This document shows, piece after piece, positions 1 through 10,047 of a stretch of 64,000 bases of DNA. Numbering within the stretch: position 1 is the stretch's first letter; each line of letters starts with the position of its first letter. A program made the position numbers and the translations under genes. This DNA comes from Streptomyces bathyalis (GTDB lineage: Bacteria > Actinomycetota > Actinomycetes > Streptomycetales > Streptomycetaceae): assembly GCF_015910445.1 (NCBI RefSeq), contig NZ_CP048882.1, positions 2,480,001 through 2,544,000 on the forward strand. The letters are read 5' to 3'. Below the pieces are notes generated by a model. It was not told the origin of the DNA. It did not search any database and saw only the letters and a list, made by a program, of their open reading frames with translations.

Positions 1-478
1 GACGCCTCCTGCTAGACGTCTAGTACCTCCCAACCCACGTCATCGAACGGTGCACGTGCCCCCTCCGGTGCTGGACCGCCCACCCAGACGGGGCCGCGCT
101 GATCAGCGACCCTCAATCACCTCCCCGCCGGAGTACCACCCTGAGCCCCTGGGCAGCCACAGCACTTAGTAAAGCTTCCGCCTTGTCCGGACCATCGCCC
201 TCCAAGTCGAGGGCACCTGCAGCAAGGACGTGTCTGCAGCGACTCCGAGGAACCAACGCCTGCTCTGCCCATCCCTCAAGTCGAACACCCTGTCCAGACC
301 TGCGCTGCCCTACGTGACGAACCGACCGAGCAGCTCCTGGTACAGCCTTCAGGACTGCGTTGATGGTACCCATTTCGCGCCAACTACCAGAAGAATCCGG
401 AAAGTTCGCGATTCCACATGCATAGGCTCCGGTACGTTCGCGAAGCATTCATGTCGCAGGCTGACAGAGCGGGGGCTC
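1..478. other. Left-edge region of the accessory island without a convincing gene
   Basis: No open frame here has convincing Streptomyces-type codon structure or a recognisable domain. A perfect 12-bp palindrome (CTAGACGTCTAG) lies at positions 12-23. The stretch just before 479 has only a weak purine-rich block (GCGGGGGC) as a possible ribosome binding site for the EACC1-like gene. The promoter of that gene probably lies here, but I could not place it. Confidence 0.4.
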
Positions 479-916
479 ATGAACAACAACAGCGACGGCC
501 AAGGTCAACGGCAGCTGCTGATCTCTGTGCTCGACGATGATCCGTTGCGGGCACGCAGCGACGCCCGCGAACTGCTCGGCGAAATATCGGGTGCTGATCC
601 GACTGCCTCGCTGCGCTTGCCTTCAGCTGGCCCCTCCACGGACACCGATAAGGGTGGCGACGTTGTGGGCGCCATCGGTCTGGCCCTCAGTGCTGGCTCG
701 TTCGCGGTAGCTTGCGTTCAGACTTGGCTAGCCAAGGCGCCGCAGCGCACCATCATTGTGGCTCGGCCCGATGGCGCCACGATGCGGATCACAGGCCGCG
801 AGGCCCACGAGGATGAGGAGCGCGTCAAGCGGTTCCTGTCCGGCGGCTCGCTGCCGGCGAACGGGAGCGCGCCCGATACCGTCCCGGGGCGCGACGACCA
901 CCCCACGGCAGGCTGA
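479..916 (+). CDS. EACC1-like effector-associated protein (145 aa)
   Basis: The ATG at 479 gives 145 residues. An upstream extension of the same frame to 230 is rich in Cys, Arg and Ser and looks non-coding. The N-terminal half is variable, and the C-terminal half has the EACC1 pattern: a hydrophobic helix (VVGAIGLALSAGSFAVACVQ), then TWL, a strand (RTIIVARPDG) and a charged tail (REAHEDEERVKRFL). EACC1 stands for effector-associated constant component 1. Such proteins are encoded next to caspase-like or trypsin-like effectors in predicted actinobacterial conflict systems and are thought to couple sensing to effector activation. Only 6 nt separate its stop from the caspase-helicase start, so the two are surely one operon. 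The domain call rests on remembered family features, not on a search. Confidence 0.7.
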   Translation: MNNNSDGQGQRQLLISVLDDDPLRARSDARELLGEISGADPTASLRLPSAGPSTDTDKGGDVVGAIGLALSAGSFAVACVQTWLAKAPQRTIIVARPDGATMRITGREAHEDEERVKRFLSGGSLPANGSAPDTVPGRDDHPTAG

Positions 917-922
917 TCGAGG

Positions 923-3900
923 GTGCGCAACAACGACCGGTACGCCCTGTTGACCGGCGTCTCGACATACGACAGCGACGACTACCACGACCTTCCGGCC
1001 GTGCGTTCCGATCTGCACTACATGCAGGCCGTCCTGGAGAGCACGGAGATCGGCCAGTACAACGACTGCGATGTGGTCGCTGAGCCAACGCGTGCCGAAA
1101 TGCTGCATTCCATCGAGTCGTTCCTGGAGGAGCGGCAGCCAAGCGAGAGCGCGCTGCTGTACTTCAGCGGGCACGGTGAGTTCTGCGAAACGGACAACCA
1201 GCTTTACTTCCTCACCCGCGACAGCGACCCCGCTGACCTGGCTCGTACTGCGGTGTCGGCGGACTTCCTCGAACGTACGCTGCAGTCCTGCCGCGCCGCA
1301 TCCAAGATCGTGCTGCTCGACTGTTGCGCCAGCGGCTCGGTTGTCCAGGGCTGGCGCGCCAAGGGTGCAGGCAATGCGGAATCAGCTGAGGCGGAGCGCA
1401 GCACTCTACTCCGCCCCACTGGCGTCTACTTCATCACCGCTTCCGACGCACTCCAGACCGCCTCCGCTATGGCTCCGGAGGGATCGACGCTCGGCACCTC
1501 GCGGTTCACTGGCGAGATCGTCGAGGGGTTGCGGAATGGGCGGATCAAAGACAGTGGATGGATCTCGCCTGAGGACCTGTTTGAGTATTTGACGGCGCAG
1601 ATGGTGCGCAAGGGTGTGCCCAAGGAGCAGCGCCCCACAAAGTCCACCATCCGCGCCACTCACACATTGCACTTCGCCCGCTCGGTGGCCCATCCCGTCA
1701 GCCTTCCCGCCCTACCCGGTGGGCCAACAGCGCCTTCAGCTGCCCTGCTCAAGGCTCGCGAGCAGGTCGCGACTGACGCTGAGAACGCCCACGATTGGGA
1801 GCGGCTGCTTCGCTATTACGCCCAGTGCTTGAGCGCGCAGTCCGCGGCGAGCATGCTGCCCGACCGGCGGGCCGGGCGAAATTCACAGTATTTCCTCGTG
1901 GCGGAAGGATCCGAGGTCATTCAGTCGGGTCTGGGCTCTGAGCTGCCAGCTCCGGCGGGCCTGCCCGGTGCCCACATCTCGGGCAACGGCACGACGCAGC
2001 AAAGCTCAGAGTCCGCCGGCCGACACGAGTACTGGTACGGCTATCCGGCCGTCACCTTCCCTTCCCGTGGTGGCGGTGGTCAACGCACAGACGTAGGCAT
2101 CGCACCCTTGCTTGTTCAGCAGATGGAGTTGACTCCGGATGAGAACGGGCGCGCCGCACTCCGTCCGAGTGGGGTGCCTTCCCTTCACACCAAGGTGGTG
2201 ACCGAACTACTCTCTGAGGGCGAGGCTGCCCAGTTGCTAGCTCGGTGGCAGCCGACATGGCAGTACGGTAATGACGCGCAGATGCTCAAAGCCATACGAG
2301 AGCTGCTCACAGAACTCGGCTTGCCGGAGCTCGAACCTCTCGATACCACCGCGCTGCACGCGGATTCCGTGAACGAGGCGCTGCGCCAAGGAGCACACAA
2401 CACTGCGGTGATCCTGGCCCCCTCTGGCGTGGAGCGATTCGCCACTGACGGACTGGTAGAAAATCTGCTGGCCATCTCTACCCGCACTGGCGAGATCCCC
2501 GGCACAGCTCTGGATGCCCTCCTGGACAGCCCTGCGTCCGACTCTGCAACCGATCCGGTTCTCGTGGTCGCGGCCGGACCAGCCAACGAGAGCCAGGAGC
2601 AGGTGGTCACCTCAGCAATGACACACCCCCTGACCGTGGCCACCGGCCCGCCCGGTACAGGAAAGAGCGAGGTCGTCACTGCGGTGGTCGCCACGTGCGT
2701 GGCAGCCAACGAATCGGTTCTGGTGGCGTCTACCAACAACCAGGCTGTGGACGTCGTCGCACAGCGGTGTGACGACCTTGCTCCTGGTCTGCTGATGCGT
2801 ACTGGCAACGTGGATGCCTTGAGCAAGGAAGCGGAAAAGCTGGCGTGCCTGCTGTCGGACCCACCTCCCCAGCCCAACCGCAGCTCTGCCACGGTAGCGG
2901 GAGAACTCCGCAACCTCCGTGCTAGCACCACCCGACTGCGCGACCAGGCCGGCCGACAGGTCGATGGTGAGATGCAGTTGACCTGGGTGCTTGAGCAGCG
3001 TGCCGAGTGCGCCGAGAGGGTCGGCATTCCGCTATCGCTCCTGTCACAGATGTGGACGACGGACGCTCATCTGGCGCTCGCCCGCTGGGAGGCACGGGCC
3101 CGCAAGGCAGTGTCGGCGAAGGGCTGGTGGGGTCGCTGGCGCCGTAAGCGTGCAATGAAGGCGTTCGCCTCGGCTGTCACCCCAGAGACGGCGACACAGC
3201 TGCCAACCTGGGTCAGCGTACAGCCCGTCGTTCCCGAAACCCTCAGCAGCCTGGCGGACTTGGCGGATCTGGAGCGGCAAGTGCGTGTGCTCACACCCCC
3301 CCAGCTCGCCTACGACGAGCAGGCTGTACGTCAGGCTCGCGCAGACTGTCTCGCGACACGCGCCCAACTATCGGCGGAGTTGTGCGCGGCAGCGTCGGCG
3401 GAGACGTTGAGCCGCGGCCGATCGCTGCTGGACCAACGGCTTCAGACACTGCGGAAGCACTCGGGAACCCAGCGGAGCCAGATGAACCTGCTGCCCCACC
3501 TGAAAGGGTGGGCCATCACCACGCACGCAGTGCGTCAACTACGTCCGACCGCAGCACTCTTCGACCTGGTCGTCATCGACGAGGCAAGCCAGTGCTCGAT
3601 CGCTGCCGTGCTACCACTCCTGTTCCGCGCTCGGCGGGCATTGATCATCGGTGATCCGATGCAGCTGAGCCACATCCCCGGCATCTCACCTGAGCAAGAG
3701 CGCCAAGCGCGAGTTGGAGCCGGTCTGAGCGCGGCCTGGCTGGAAGACCAACGACTCGCCTACCACATCTACTCCTCTTACCATGCCGCCGCGCAGAACG
3801 GCGACTCAGCGTTACTCCTAGACGAGCACTACCGCTGCCATCCACAAATTGCCGACATCGTCAACGGCCACTGCTACTCCGGCGCGCTGGAGATCCTAAC

Positions 3901-4795
3901 CGATGTACGCCGACAGATACCCGCCGTCGACCTCACTAGCACCGGCACGGCAGCTCCCGTACTGGCATGGGCGAACGTTCCTTTCAGTGAATCGGCTCGC
4001 GGGCCCGGTGGAAAGTCATGGCACAACCCATCCGAAGCCACCGCCGTAGCCGAAGTCGTGAAGGAACTGCTGCATCGGCTTCCGGAGGACGCAACGGTAG
4101 GTGTAGTTACCCCCTTCCGCGCACAGAAAGATGCTCTGGAGCGCATGGTCGGCAGCGACCGGGTGCGCGTGGGCACTGTGCATGCCTTCCAGGGTGGCCA
4201 GCGCGATGTGATGGTTCTAAGCCCGGTAGCGACCACCAACACGCCCCCGCGGACCGCTCATTGGGTAGCAAGCCAGGTAAATCTCTGGAACGTCGCGATC
4301 ACCCGCGCCAAGTCCCAATTGATCACCGTGGGCGGCCACAGCTACTGGCAGAAGCGGACTGGCCTCCCCCATCTACTGTCATCACGCTCGATCCTTTGGG
4401 ACCGGGAAGGAATCGTCGGCGCATCCCCAACTCCCGCATTGAAGCCTGGTGCACAGCCGGATCCACGGCACAGAGATCTAGCGGACGCCGTCCAGCAGTT
4501 CCTCACCTCGCAAGGCGTAGTCGACGTGGAACGCGACGCCTTGGTCGGCGGGCAGCGGATCGACCTGCTTTTCTCTGCCCCGACGGGCAACACCGCTGTA
4601 GTGATCGACGCTGGAGCTCCGCCCGGCCGTGCTCCGGCACGGCACCTGCGCCTGATGCACGAGCGTGCCGACCTGCTGATCGGGCTGCCCTCTGGCGGTC
4701 TGGGCTCGAAGCTCGGCGGCGTGGAGCGAGTGATCCGCATCCCTGCCTGGCGCATTCTCGCGGGTCCTCACGTACTGGCACCACTGTTCGATTGA
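923..4795 (+). CDS. Caspase-like protease fused to a superfamily-1 helicase, with a degenerate nuclease-like tail
   Basis: A 1290-residue multidomain protein starting at GTG 923. Residues 1-250 are a caspase/metacaspase-like (C14) domain, with the catalytic His in YFSGHG (H84) and Cys in LLDCCASG (C134/C135, probably C135). Residues 260-540 match nothing I recognise. Residues 550-1150 are a superfamily-1 (Upf1/DNA2-type) helicase: Walker A GPPGTGKS (575-582), Walker B VVIDEASQ (883-890), GDPMQLSHI (910-918), EHYRCHP (968-974), TPFRAQ (1063-1068), TVHAFQGGQRD (1085-1095) and NVAITRAK (1123-1130), with a long coiled insert at 640-860. The tail (1190-1290) resembles the PD-(D/E)XK domain that often closes such helicases (RIDLLF, VVIDAG), but the expected E-x-D/K is absent. 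Codon 964 (3812-3814) is TTA, implying bldA-dependent translation. Probable role: nucleic-acid sensing by the helicase and proteolytic killing or signalling by the caspase. Confidence 0.85.
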   Translation: MRNNDRYALLTGVSTYDSDDYHDLPAVRSDLHYMQAVLESTEIGQYNDCDVVAEPTRAEMLHSIESFLEERQPSESALLYFSGHGEFCETDNQLYFLTRDSDPADLARTAVSADFLERTLQSCRAASKIVLLDCCASGSVVQGWRAKGAGNAESAEAERSTLLRPTGVYFITASDALQTASAMAPEGSTLGTSRFTGEIVEGLRNGRIKDSGWISPEDLFEYLTAQMVRKGVPKEQRPTKSTIRATHTLHFARSVAHPVSLPALPGGPTAPSAALLKAREQVATDAENAHDWERLLRYYAQCLSAQSAASMLPDRRAGRNSQYFLVAEGSEVIQSGLGSELPAPAGLPGAHISGNGTTQQSSESAGRHEYWYGYPAVTFPSRGGGGQRTDVGIAPLLVQQMELTPDENGRAALRPSGVPSLHTKVVTELLSEGEAAQLLARWQPTWQYGNDAQMLKAIRELLTELGLPELEPLDTTALHADSVNEALRQGAHNTAVILAPSGVERFATDGLVENLLAISTRTGEIPGTALDALLDSPASDSATDPVLVVAAGPANESQEQVVTSAMTHPLTVATGPPGTGKSEVVTAVVATCVAANESVLVASTNNQAVDVVAQRCDDLAPGLLMRTGNVDALSKEAEKLACLLSDPPPQPNRSSATVAGELRNLRASTTRLRDQAGRQVDGEMQLTWVLEQRAECAERVGIPLSLLSQMWTTDAHLALARWEARARKAVSAKGWWGRWRRKRAMKAFASAVTPETATQLPTWVSVQPVVPETLSSLADLADLERQVRVLTPPQLAYDEQAVRQARADCLATRAQLSAELCAAASAETLSRGRSLLDQRLQTLRKHSGTQRSQMNLLPHLKGWAITTHAVRQLRPTAALFDLVVIDEASQCSIAAVLPLLFRARRALIIGDPMQLSHIPGISPEQERQARVGAGLSAAWLEDQRLAYHIYSSYHAAAQNGDSALLLDEHYRCHPQIADIVNGHCYSGALEILTDVRRQIPAVDLTSTGTAAPVLAWANVPFSESARGPGGKSWHNPSEATAVAEVVKELLHRLPEDATVGVVTPFRAQKDALERMVGSDRVRVGTVHAFQGGQRDVMVLSPVATTNTPPRTAHWVASQVNLWNVAITRAKSQLITVGGHSYWQKRTGLPHLLSSRSILWDREGIVGASPTPALKPGAQPDPRHRDLADAVQQFLTSQGVVDVERDALVGGQRIDLLFSAPTGNTAVVIDAGAPPGRAPARHLRLMHERADLLIGLPSGGLGSKLGGVERVIRIPAWRILAGPHVLAPLFD

Positions 4796-4850
4796 GTGAC
4801 CGGCCAACCCGGCATTACTGACCGGACATCCGACCTGAGGAGGGGCAAGC

Positions 4851-6296
4851 GTGACAACCATTCCGAAGATCGAGGAAGTCCTGCAGAGGCTCAAGCAGAA
4901 CGTGTCCGTAGCAGTGCACTCAACACGAGGACTCGTTGGCAAGGTCGGAGAAGCTGCCGCCGACAAGGAGCGTGAGCGCCAGGAGACGTTCCAGAAGCGA
5001 CAGGAAGAGGGGAAGACAAAGCCAGGCGACACCTACGTACCACTGCGTCGCAAGCCGGGACTGCGCCCGCTCCCCAGCCAGGAACTCGGCCTGTCAGTGC
5101 AGCTGACGTTCTGGGACATACTCCACCGTCTCGGCCGTGGTCTCGCACTGTCTCAGCGCGGCGCATCACGCGGACTGGCAGAACACTGGGGCAGTCTCAA
5201 GTACTGCCAAGCGTTAAGCGCGACAACGGGAACCCGACTCGAACTGTCCGAGGAGGGAAAGCGCATTGCCATGTACTACAAGGCCCTGCAGTCGGAGGAG
5301 TTGGGTCATGCTTTTGCACTGGCCATCAGTGAGGCAATCCTCACCAGGCGCTATCCGAATCACAGCATCTCCATCGTCCGGGCCGACACCGCGCTACGCG
5401 CGGGCTGGACACTAACCGGCCGGGACAAGGAGAAAACACAAACCGTCGGCTACCAGTACCGTCCACAGTTCTTCGCCGAAGTTTGGAAGCCAGGCGAATC
5501 CTCCCGGGTCTTCCCGATCGCCTGCAAGGGCAACCACAGCGACCAGCAGAAGGCATGCGAGCAACTCGCGTCCGCAGCAGTCCACGTGGACGGGGTACAC
5601 ATCGGAGCCTGGAACCAGACGCCGGCCCTGCTGTTTAGTACAGAGATCTCCTTGAGCGACCCGCTTACCGTCCACGTTCTGCACGCTGACGGCCCCGGAG
5701 GTTGGCTGCACATCCCGGACTGCACACCCGCTGCCGACATCGGCCTGCCCGCCGGCAACAGGAACCCGGCCATCGGCATTCTCAAGCCGGCCGAGGGCAA
5801 GGAACCCGACACGGCCGAGCCCGGATGCCAAGTCAACCCCGACGACTACTCGTGGTTTCAGCGCATCCTGGCCCGGGTCGGAGCCGCCGGACTCACCGCC
5901 TTCGCCGGTGACGGCGAATCCACTGCCGCGCTTCTCACCAAACGCCAGGGCAGTGACTTCTTCCAAAGCTTCGCGCACGCCGCGTCCGGAAGCGTCCAAG
6001 ACGCGCATTACACCTTGCTAGGCGAGAAGTTTGAGGGCACGGATCACGTCTTCCGGCTAAACGGCGAACGAGTCCAGGCGTTCTCCGGTGTCGCGAAGGA
6101 CATACTCGACGCCGTCGTCACCAGGAAGGAGGAAGAGCGGTACGCCGACGTAGCCGCATACCGGCAACAGGTTCACGCGTGGAGAACTAAGTCGCACGGG
6201 ACATTCTGGGATCGCAAGTGGGACGGCGTGGTCTCGATCAGCCGAGACGGCACTGTGTTGGCCATGCGTCAGATCCCGCCGTTCCGGGACGAGTGA
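4851..6296 (+). CDS. Unrecognised island protein (481 aa)
   Basis: GTG 4851 is preceded by a good ribosome binding site (GGAGGGG, about 7 nt away). It follows the caspase-helicase stop by 55 nt on the same strand, so it is probably the third gene of the cassette. I do not recognise the family. The first 60 residues are charged and helical (KERERQETFQKRQEEGK). Residues 165-260 alternate strands and helices and include YRPQFFAEV (203-211) and FPIACKGNHSD (221-231). That layout recalls a PD-(D/E)XK nuclease core, but the expected acidic residues are Q206 and A224, so it would be inactive or a false resemblance. No signal peptide or membrane segment is seen. Codon 122 (5214-5216) is TTA, a second bldA-type codon in this cassette. 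Confidence 0.75.
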   Translation: MTTIPKIEEVLQRLKQNVSVAVHSTRGLVGKVGEAAADKERERQETFQKRQEEGKTKPGDTYVPLRRKPGLRPLPSQELGLSVQLTFWDILHRLGRGLALSQRGASRGLAEHWGSLKYCQALSATTGTRLELSEEGKRIAMYYKALQSEELGHAFALAISEAILTRRYPNHSISIVRADTALRAGWTLTGRDKEKTQTVGYQYRPQFFAEVWKPGESSRVFPIACKGNHSDQQKACEQLASAAVHVDGVHIGAWNQTPALLFSTEISLSDPLTVHVLHADGPGGWLHIPDCTPAADIGLPAGNRNPAIGILKPAEGKEPDTAEPGCQVNPDDYSWFQRILARVGAAGLTAFAGDGESTAALLTKRQGSDFFQSFAHAASGSVQDAHYTLLGEKFEGTDHVFRLNGERVQAFSGVAKDILDAVVTRKEEERYADVAAYRQQVHAWRTKSHGTFWDRKWDGVVSISRDGTVLAMRQIPPFRDE

Positions 6297-6418
6297 TCTG
6301 CAAGGGGCCTGTCACCGTAGACCAAGCTATGATTAGCAGGCGATGAACACCCCTAGTCTGCACGGTATTTGCCCGTACCGTTGTCGACATCGCAGGCCCT
6401 CATGACCCGTCCGCGGAC

Positions 6419-6679
6419 ATGCGTCGAAACGCGATCGAGACCGAGCTGAAACGGCTCAAGGAGAGCGCGAAGTACAGCGGGCAGATGCAGTTCGAGTTGA
6501 CCAAGCAGTGGCGCAGCGTCAATCTCTTGCTTGGCTTGCAGGCAACTGTGCTGGCCGCCATCTCTGGTGCCGCCGCACTCATCTCCTTCGACTATCTGGA
6601 CCTGCTGTTCGGTTCACCAGTTCCCCCGACGCTAACCCTTGAGAATTCTTGTTGGCTCGGGTCACCGGTGCCGAGATAA
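6419..6679 (+). pseudogene. Truncated SLATT-domain (2-TM effector) gene remnant
   Basis: The first 55 codons read like the start of a SLATT domain: a charged helix (IETELKRLKESAKYSGQMQF), a conserved Trp-containing turn (TKQWRSVNLLLGLQ) and the first membrane helix (ATVLAAISGAAALI). SLATT proteins are two-TM pore-forming effectors of conflict systems. After about residue 58 the homology stops and the frame runs through unrelated residues to a stop. The second membrane helix and cytoplasmic tail are not found in any frame before 6898. No clear ribosome binding site precedes the ATG. This is best read as a gene broken by whatever event made the island boundary. Confidence 0.6.
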
Positions 6680-6879
6680 CAATCCAAGCAGGGAGTACTC
6701 GGATGCAAACCACCGACATCCCCGCCTCCCGCTGGACAGAAGTCAGCACGGGACAGGAGAGCACAGGTGCCTACAGATGGCCATAACACGACCATCCAGA
6801 ACAGCGTCCAGCACCAAGCCCGCGAACACGGCCCGCCTCGGAAAGACGGACCCCTTTGACCGAAGCTTTGCAGCGATTC

Positions 6880-6898
6880 ATTTAGTTTAAACATTCAA

Positions 6899-6904
<6 letters not shown>
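6880..6904. repeat. AT-rich inverted repeat at the ychF stop codon; possible island att scar
   Basis: The arms ATTTAGTT (6880-6887) and AACTAAAT (6897-6904) are perfectly complementary and separated by 9 nt. The right arm covers the ychF stop codon (6899-6901). Such AT-rich DNA is unusual in this high-GC sequence and lies exactly where the accessory island meets core DNA. It could serve as a ychF terminator, as an integrase core site, or both. The 6680-6879 stretch between the SLATT remnant and this repeat holds no gene I can support. The other island end is outside the window, so the matching direct repeat cannot be checked. Confidence 0.5.
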
Positions 6905-7987
<1,083 letters not shown>

Positions 7988-8138
7988 GTGGCGACTTCCC
8001 GTAGCGAGATCTGAGGCGTGCAGAGCATTTGGAGCGCGCGGACCGAGTCCGGCCGGTCAACCAGTCTACGGGCTCGAACTGACGGCCAATGCGTGTCCGT
8101 CCCCGGTGAACAGCGGTGACGCGGCCTACGTTGGAGCC

Positions 8139-8939
8139 GTGGAACAGCAGCACAGCGCTCATACGGGTGGGAAAGACCCCGGTCAGGGGCCGGGGCGGGG
8201 TCAGGAACAGGAGCAGGGTCAGGAACAGGAGCAGTCGAAGGATCAGGGGCAAAGGCAGCGCCGCCCACGCGGTGCGAAACCGAGAGCCGCCGCGGCGGCC
8301 GCGGCGCAGGCTGCCGGTTCGTCCGCGCCGCCCCTCACTCCCGCGCATGCGCCCGCAGCCGTCCCGGACGCCGCCGCCCGTGAACCGCGCAGGCGGACAG
8401 GTCCGGGCGCCGTACGCCAGGAGGCGGCCGCGCTCTACCAGGCACAGCTGCGCTTCCCGCTCATCCCCGCACCGCTGACCGACGCGTTCTCCTGGATGCC
8501 GCGCGCCCGCCTGACCGCACTCGGGGACGGGCTCCTGGGCATCGTGCTGATGCTGCTGGCCGGAGCTGCCGACAGGTGGCTGCTGGGCAGCTCCCCCACC
8601 GTGTACGGGGGCGCCTTCCTCGTCGTCAGCCTGACCTGCGCGGTATGGGTACGCCCCACCGACCTCATCACCGCGCCCGTGGCGGTGCCGCTCGCCTTCA
8701 CCGCCGGCCTGTTCTTCGTCAGCGGCGGCACGGGCAGCCAGTCCCTCACGGAGCGCCTGACGAACCTCTTCCCGGCGCTGGCCGTCAACGCGGTCTGGCT
8801 CTACTCGGGCACGCTGCTCGCGGTGCTCGTCGTCACCATGCGGAAGATCGCGCTGATGGTCCAGAAGTCCCGCGTACGGGCCCTCATGGAGGCCGAGGAC
8901 GCCGAGGACGAGGCCGCAGCGGACGCCCGCGGCCTCTGA
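8139..8939 (+). CDS. DUF6542-type membrane protein (266 aa)
   Basis: I chose GTG 8139 because a -10-like TACGTT (8127-8132) lies 6 nt upstream with no Shine-Dalgarno, as in the leaderless genes nearby. The N-terminal 100 residues are low-complexity (GQEQEQ repeats, then Ala/Arg/Pro). The C-terminal part has about four membrane helices, including ALGDGLLGIVLMLLAGAA, YGGAFLVVSLTCAVWV and AVNAVWLYSGTLLAVLVVTM, followed by a charged acidic tail. The layout matches the small actinobacterial DUF6542 family, which usually sits beside ychF/ispH/xseA. Molecular function is unknown. Confidence 0.85.
   Translation: MEQQHSAHTGGKDPGQGPGRGQEQEQGQEQEQSKDQGQRQRRPRGAKPRAAAAAAAQAAGSSAPPLTPAHAPAAVPDAAAREPRRRTGPGAVRQEAAALYQAQLRFPLIPAPLTDAFSWMPRARLTALGDGLLGIVLMLLAGAADRWLLGSSPTVYGGAFLVVSLTCAVWVRPTDLITAPVAVPLAFTAGLFFVSGGTGSQSLTERLTNLFPALAVNAVWLYSGTLLAVLVVTMRKIALMVQKSRVRALMEAEDAEDEAAADARGL
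8199..8234 (+). repeat. 18-bp tandem repeat, two copies, coding
   Basis: GGTCAGGAACAGGAGCAG occurs twice in tandem (8199-8216, 8217-8234) and encodes GQEQEQ twice in the low-complexity N-terminus of the DUF6542 protein. The unit keeps the reading frame, so copy-number change would only alter linker length. Confidence 0.9.
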
Positions 8940-9015
8940 CGCGGCCCGGCACGATCACCGCACGGCGGCGGTCGGCCCCCGGCTCGCCGCCCCGCCCTCG
9001 AGGCGGCCGGCCGGG

Positions 9016-10047
9016 TCAGCCCGTCTTGCGGGCGGCCTCCGCACGCAGATCGCGGCGCAGCTCCTTCGGCAGGGAGAACTGCATGCGCTCCTCGACCGGC
9101 TGGACGATCTCCACGTCCTCCCAGCCGCGCTCCGCGAGCCACTCCAGCACGCCGTCGACCAGCACGTCCGGAACGGACGCTCCGGAGGACAGGCCGATGG
9201 TCGTCACGCCCTCCAGCCATGCCTCGTCGATCTCCTCGGCACCGTCGACCAGCCGGCCGTCCTTCGCGCCGTGCGCGATGGCGGTCTCCACCAGACGCAC
9301 CGAGTTGGAGGAGTTCTTGGAGCCGACGACGAGGACGAAGTCGGAGTCCTGCGCGACCTGCTTGATGGCCGTCTGGCGGTTCTGCGTCGCGTAGCAGATG
9401 TCGTCGCTGGGCGGGGAGAGCAGGTTCGGGTAGCGGCCCTTGAGGGCGTCGACCGTCTCCATCGTCTCGTCGACGGAGAGCGTGGTCTGCGAGAGCCACA
9501 CGACCTTCTCCGGGTCGCGCACCTCGACGTTCTCCACGTCTTCCGGTCCGTCGACCAGCGTCACGTGGTCGGGTGCCTCGCCGCTCGTGCCGATGACCTC
9601 CTCGTGGCCCTCGTGCCCGATGAGGAGGATGTCGTAGTCCTCCTTGGCGTAGCGCACGGCCTCCTTGTGCACCTTCGTCACGAGGGGGCACGTGGCGTCG
9701 ATCGTCGCCAGCTTGCCGCGCTCGGCCTCCTCGTGGACCACGGGGGCCACGCCGTGCGCGGAGAAGATGACGATCTCGCCCTCGGGGACCTCGGCGGTCT
9801 CCTCGACGAAGATCGCGCCCTTCTTCTCCAGCGTTTTCACCACGTACTTGTTGTGCACGATCTCGTGACGTACGTAGACGGGGGCGCCGTACTGCTCCAG
9901 GGCCTGCTCGACCGCGATGACCGCGCGGTCCACGCCGGCGCAGTAGCCGCGGGGGGCGGCGAGCAGCACGCGGCGGCGGTCGCCGGATCCGGAGTCGGAG
10001 GTCTCGGAGGCGTCGGCAGCGGACGGCCGGGAGGGCGTTGCAGACAT
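9016..10047 (-). CDS. ispH: 4-hydroxy-3-methylbut-2-enyl diphosphate reductase
   Basis: IspH catalyses the last step of the MEP isoprenoid pathway, making IPP and DMAPP with a [4Fe-4S] cluster. The 343-residue product has the three cluster cysteines in [21 protein letters not shown] and [11 protein letters not shown], plus the conserved [11 protein letters not shown] segment. ATG 10047 is chosen because TACGAT (10054-10059) lies exactly 6 nt upstream, indicating a leaderless transcript. A much longer upstream reading overlaps xseA and is not real. The first 30 residues are a poorly conserved Ser/Asp-rich extension. The gene is divergent from xseA. Confidence 0.97.
   Translation of the reverse strand: MSATPSRPSAADASETSDSGSGDRRRVLLAAPRGYCAGVDRAVIAVEQALEQYGAPVYVRHEIVHNKYVVKTLEKKGAIFVEETAEVPEGEIVIFSAHGVAPVVHEEAERGKLATIDATCPLVTKVHKEAVRYAKEDYDILLIGHEGHEEVIGTSGEAPDHVTLVDGPEDVENVEVRDPEKVVWLSQTTLSVDETMETVDALKGRYPNLLSPPSDDICYATQNRQTAIKQVAQDSDFVLVVGSKNSSNSVRLVETAIAHGAKDGRLVDGAEEIDEAWLEGVTTIGLSSGASVPDVLVDGVLEWLAERGWEDVEIVQPVEERMQFSLPKELRRDLRAEAARKTG

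Noticed and set aside
113-448. Open frame of 111 residues on the minus strand
   Set aside because: No domain, no ribosome binding site, odd composition; overlaps the leader of the EACC1-like gene.
6639-6890. Short plus-strand frame after the SLATT remnant, as a source of the missing second TM
   Set aside because: It is polar with no hydrophobic helix and no SLATT tail motif.
8199-8234. Tandem repeat as a CRISPR-like array
   Set aside because: Only two direct 18-bp copies with no spacers, in frame within a gene.
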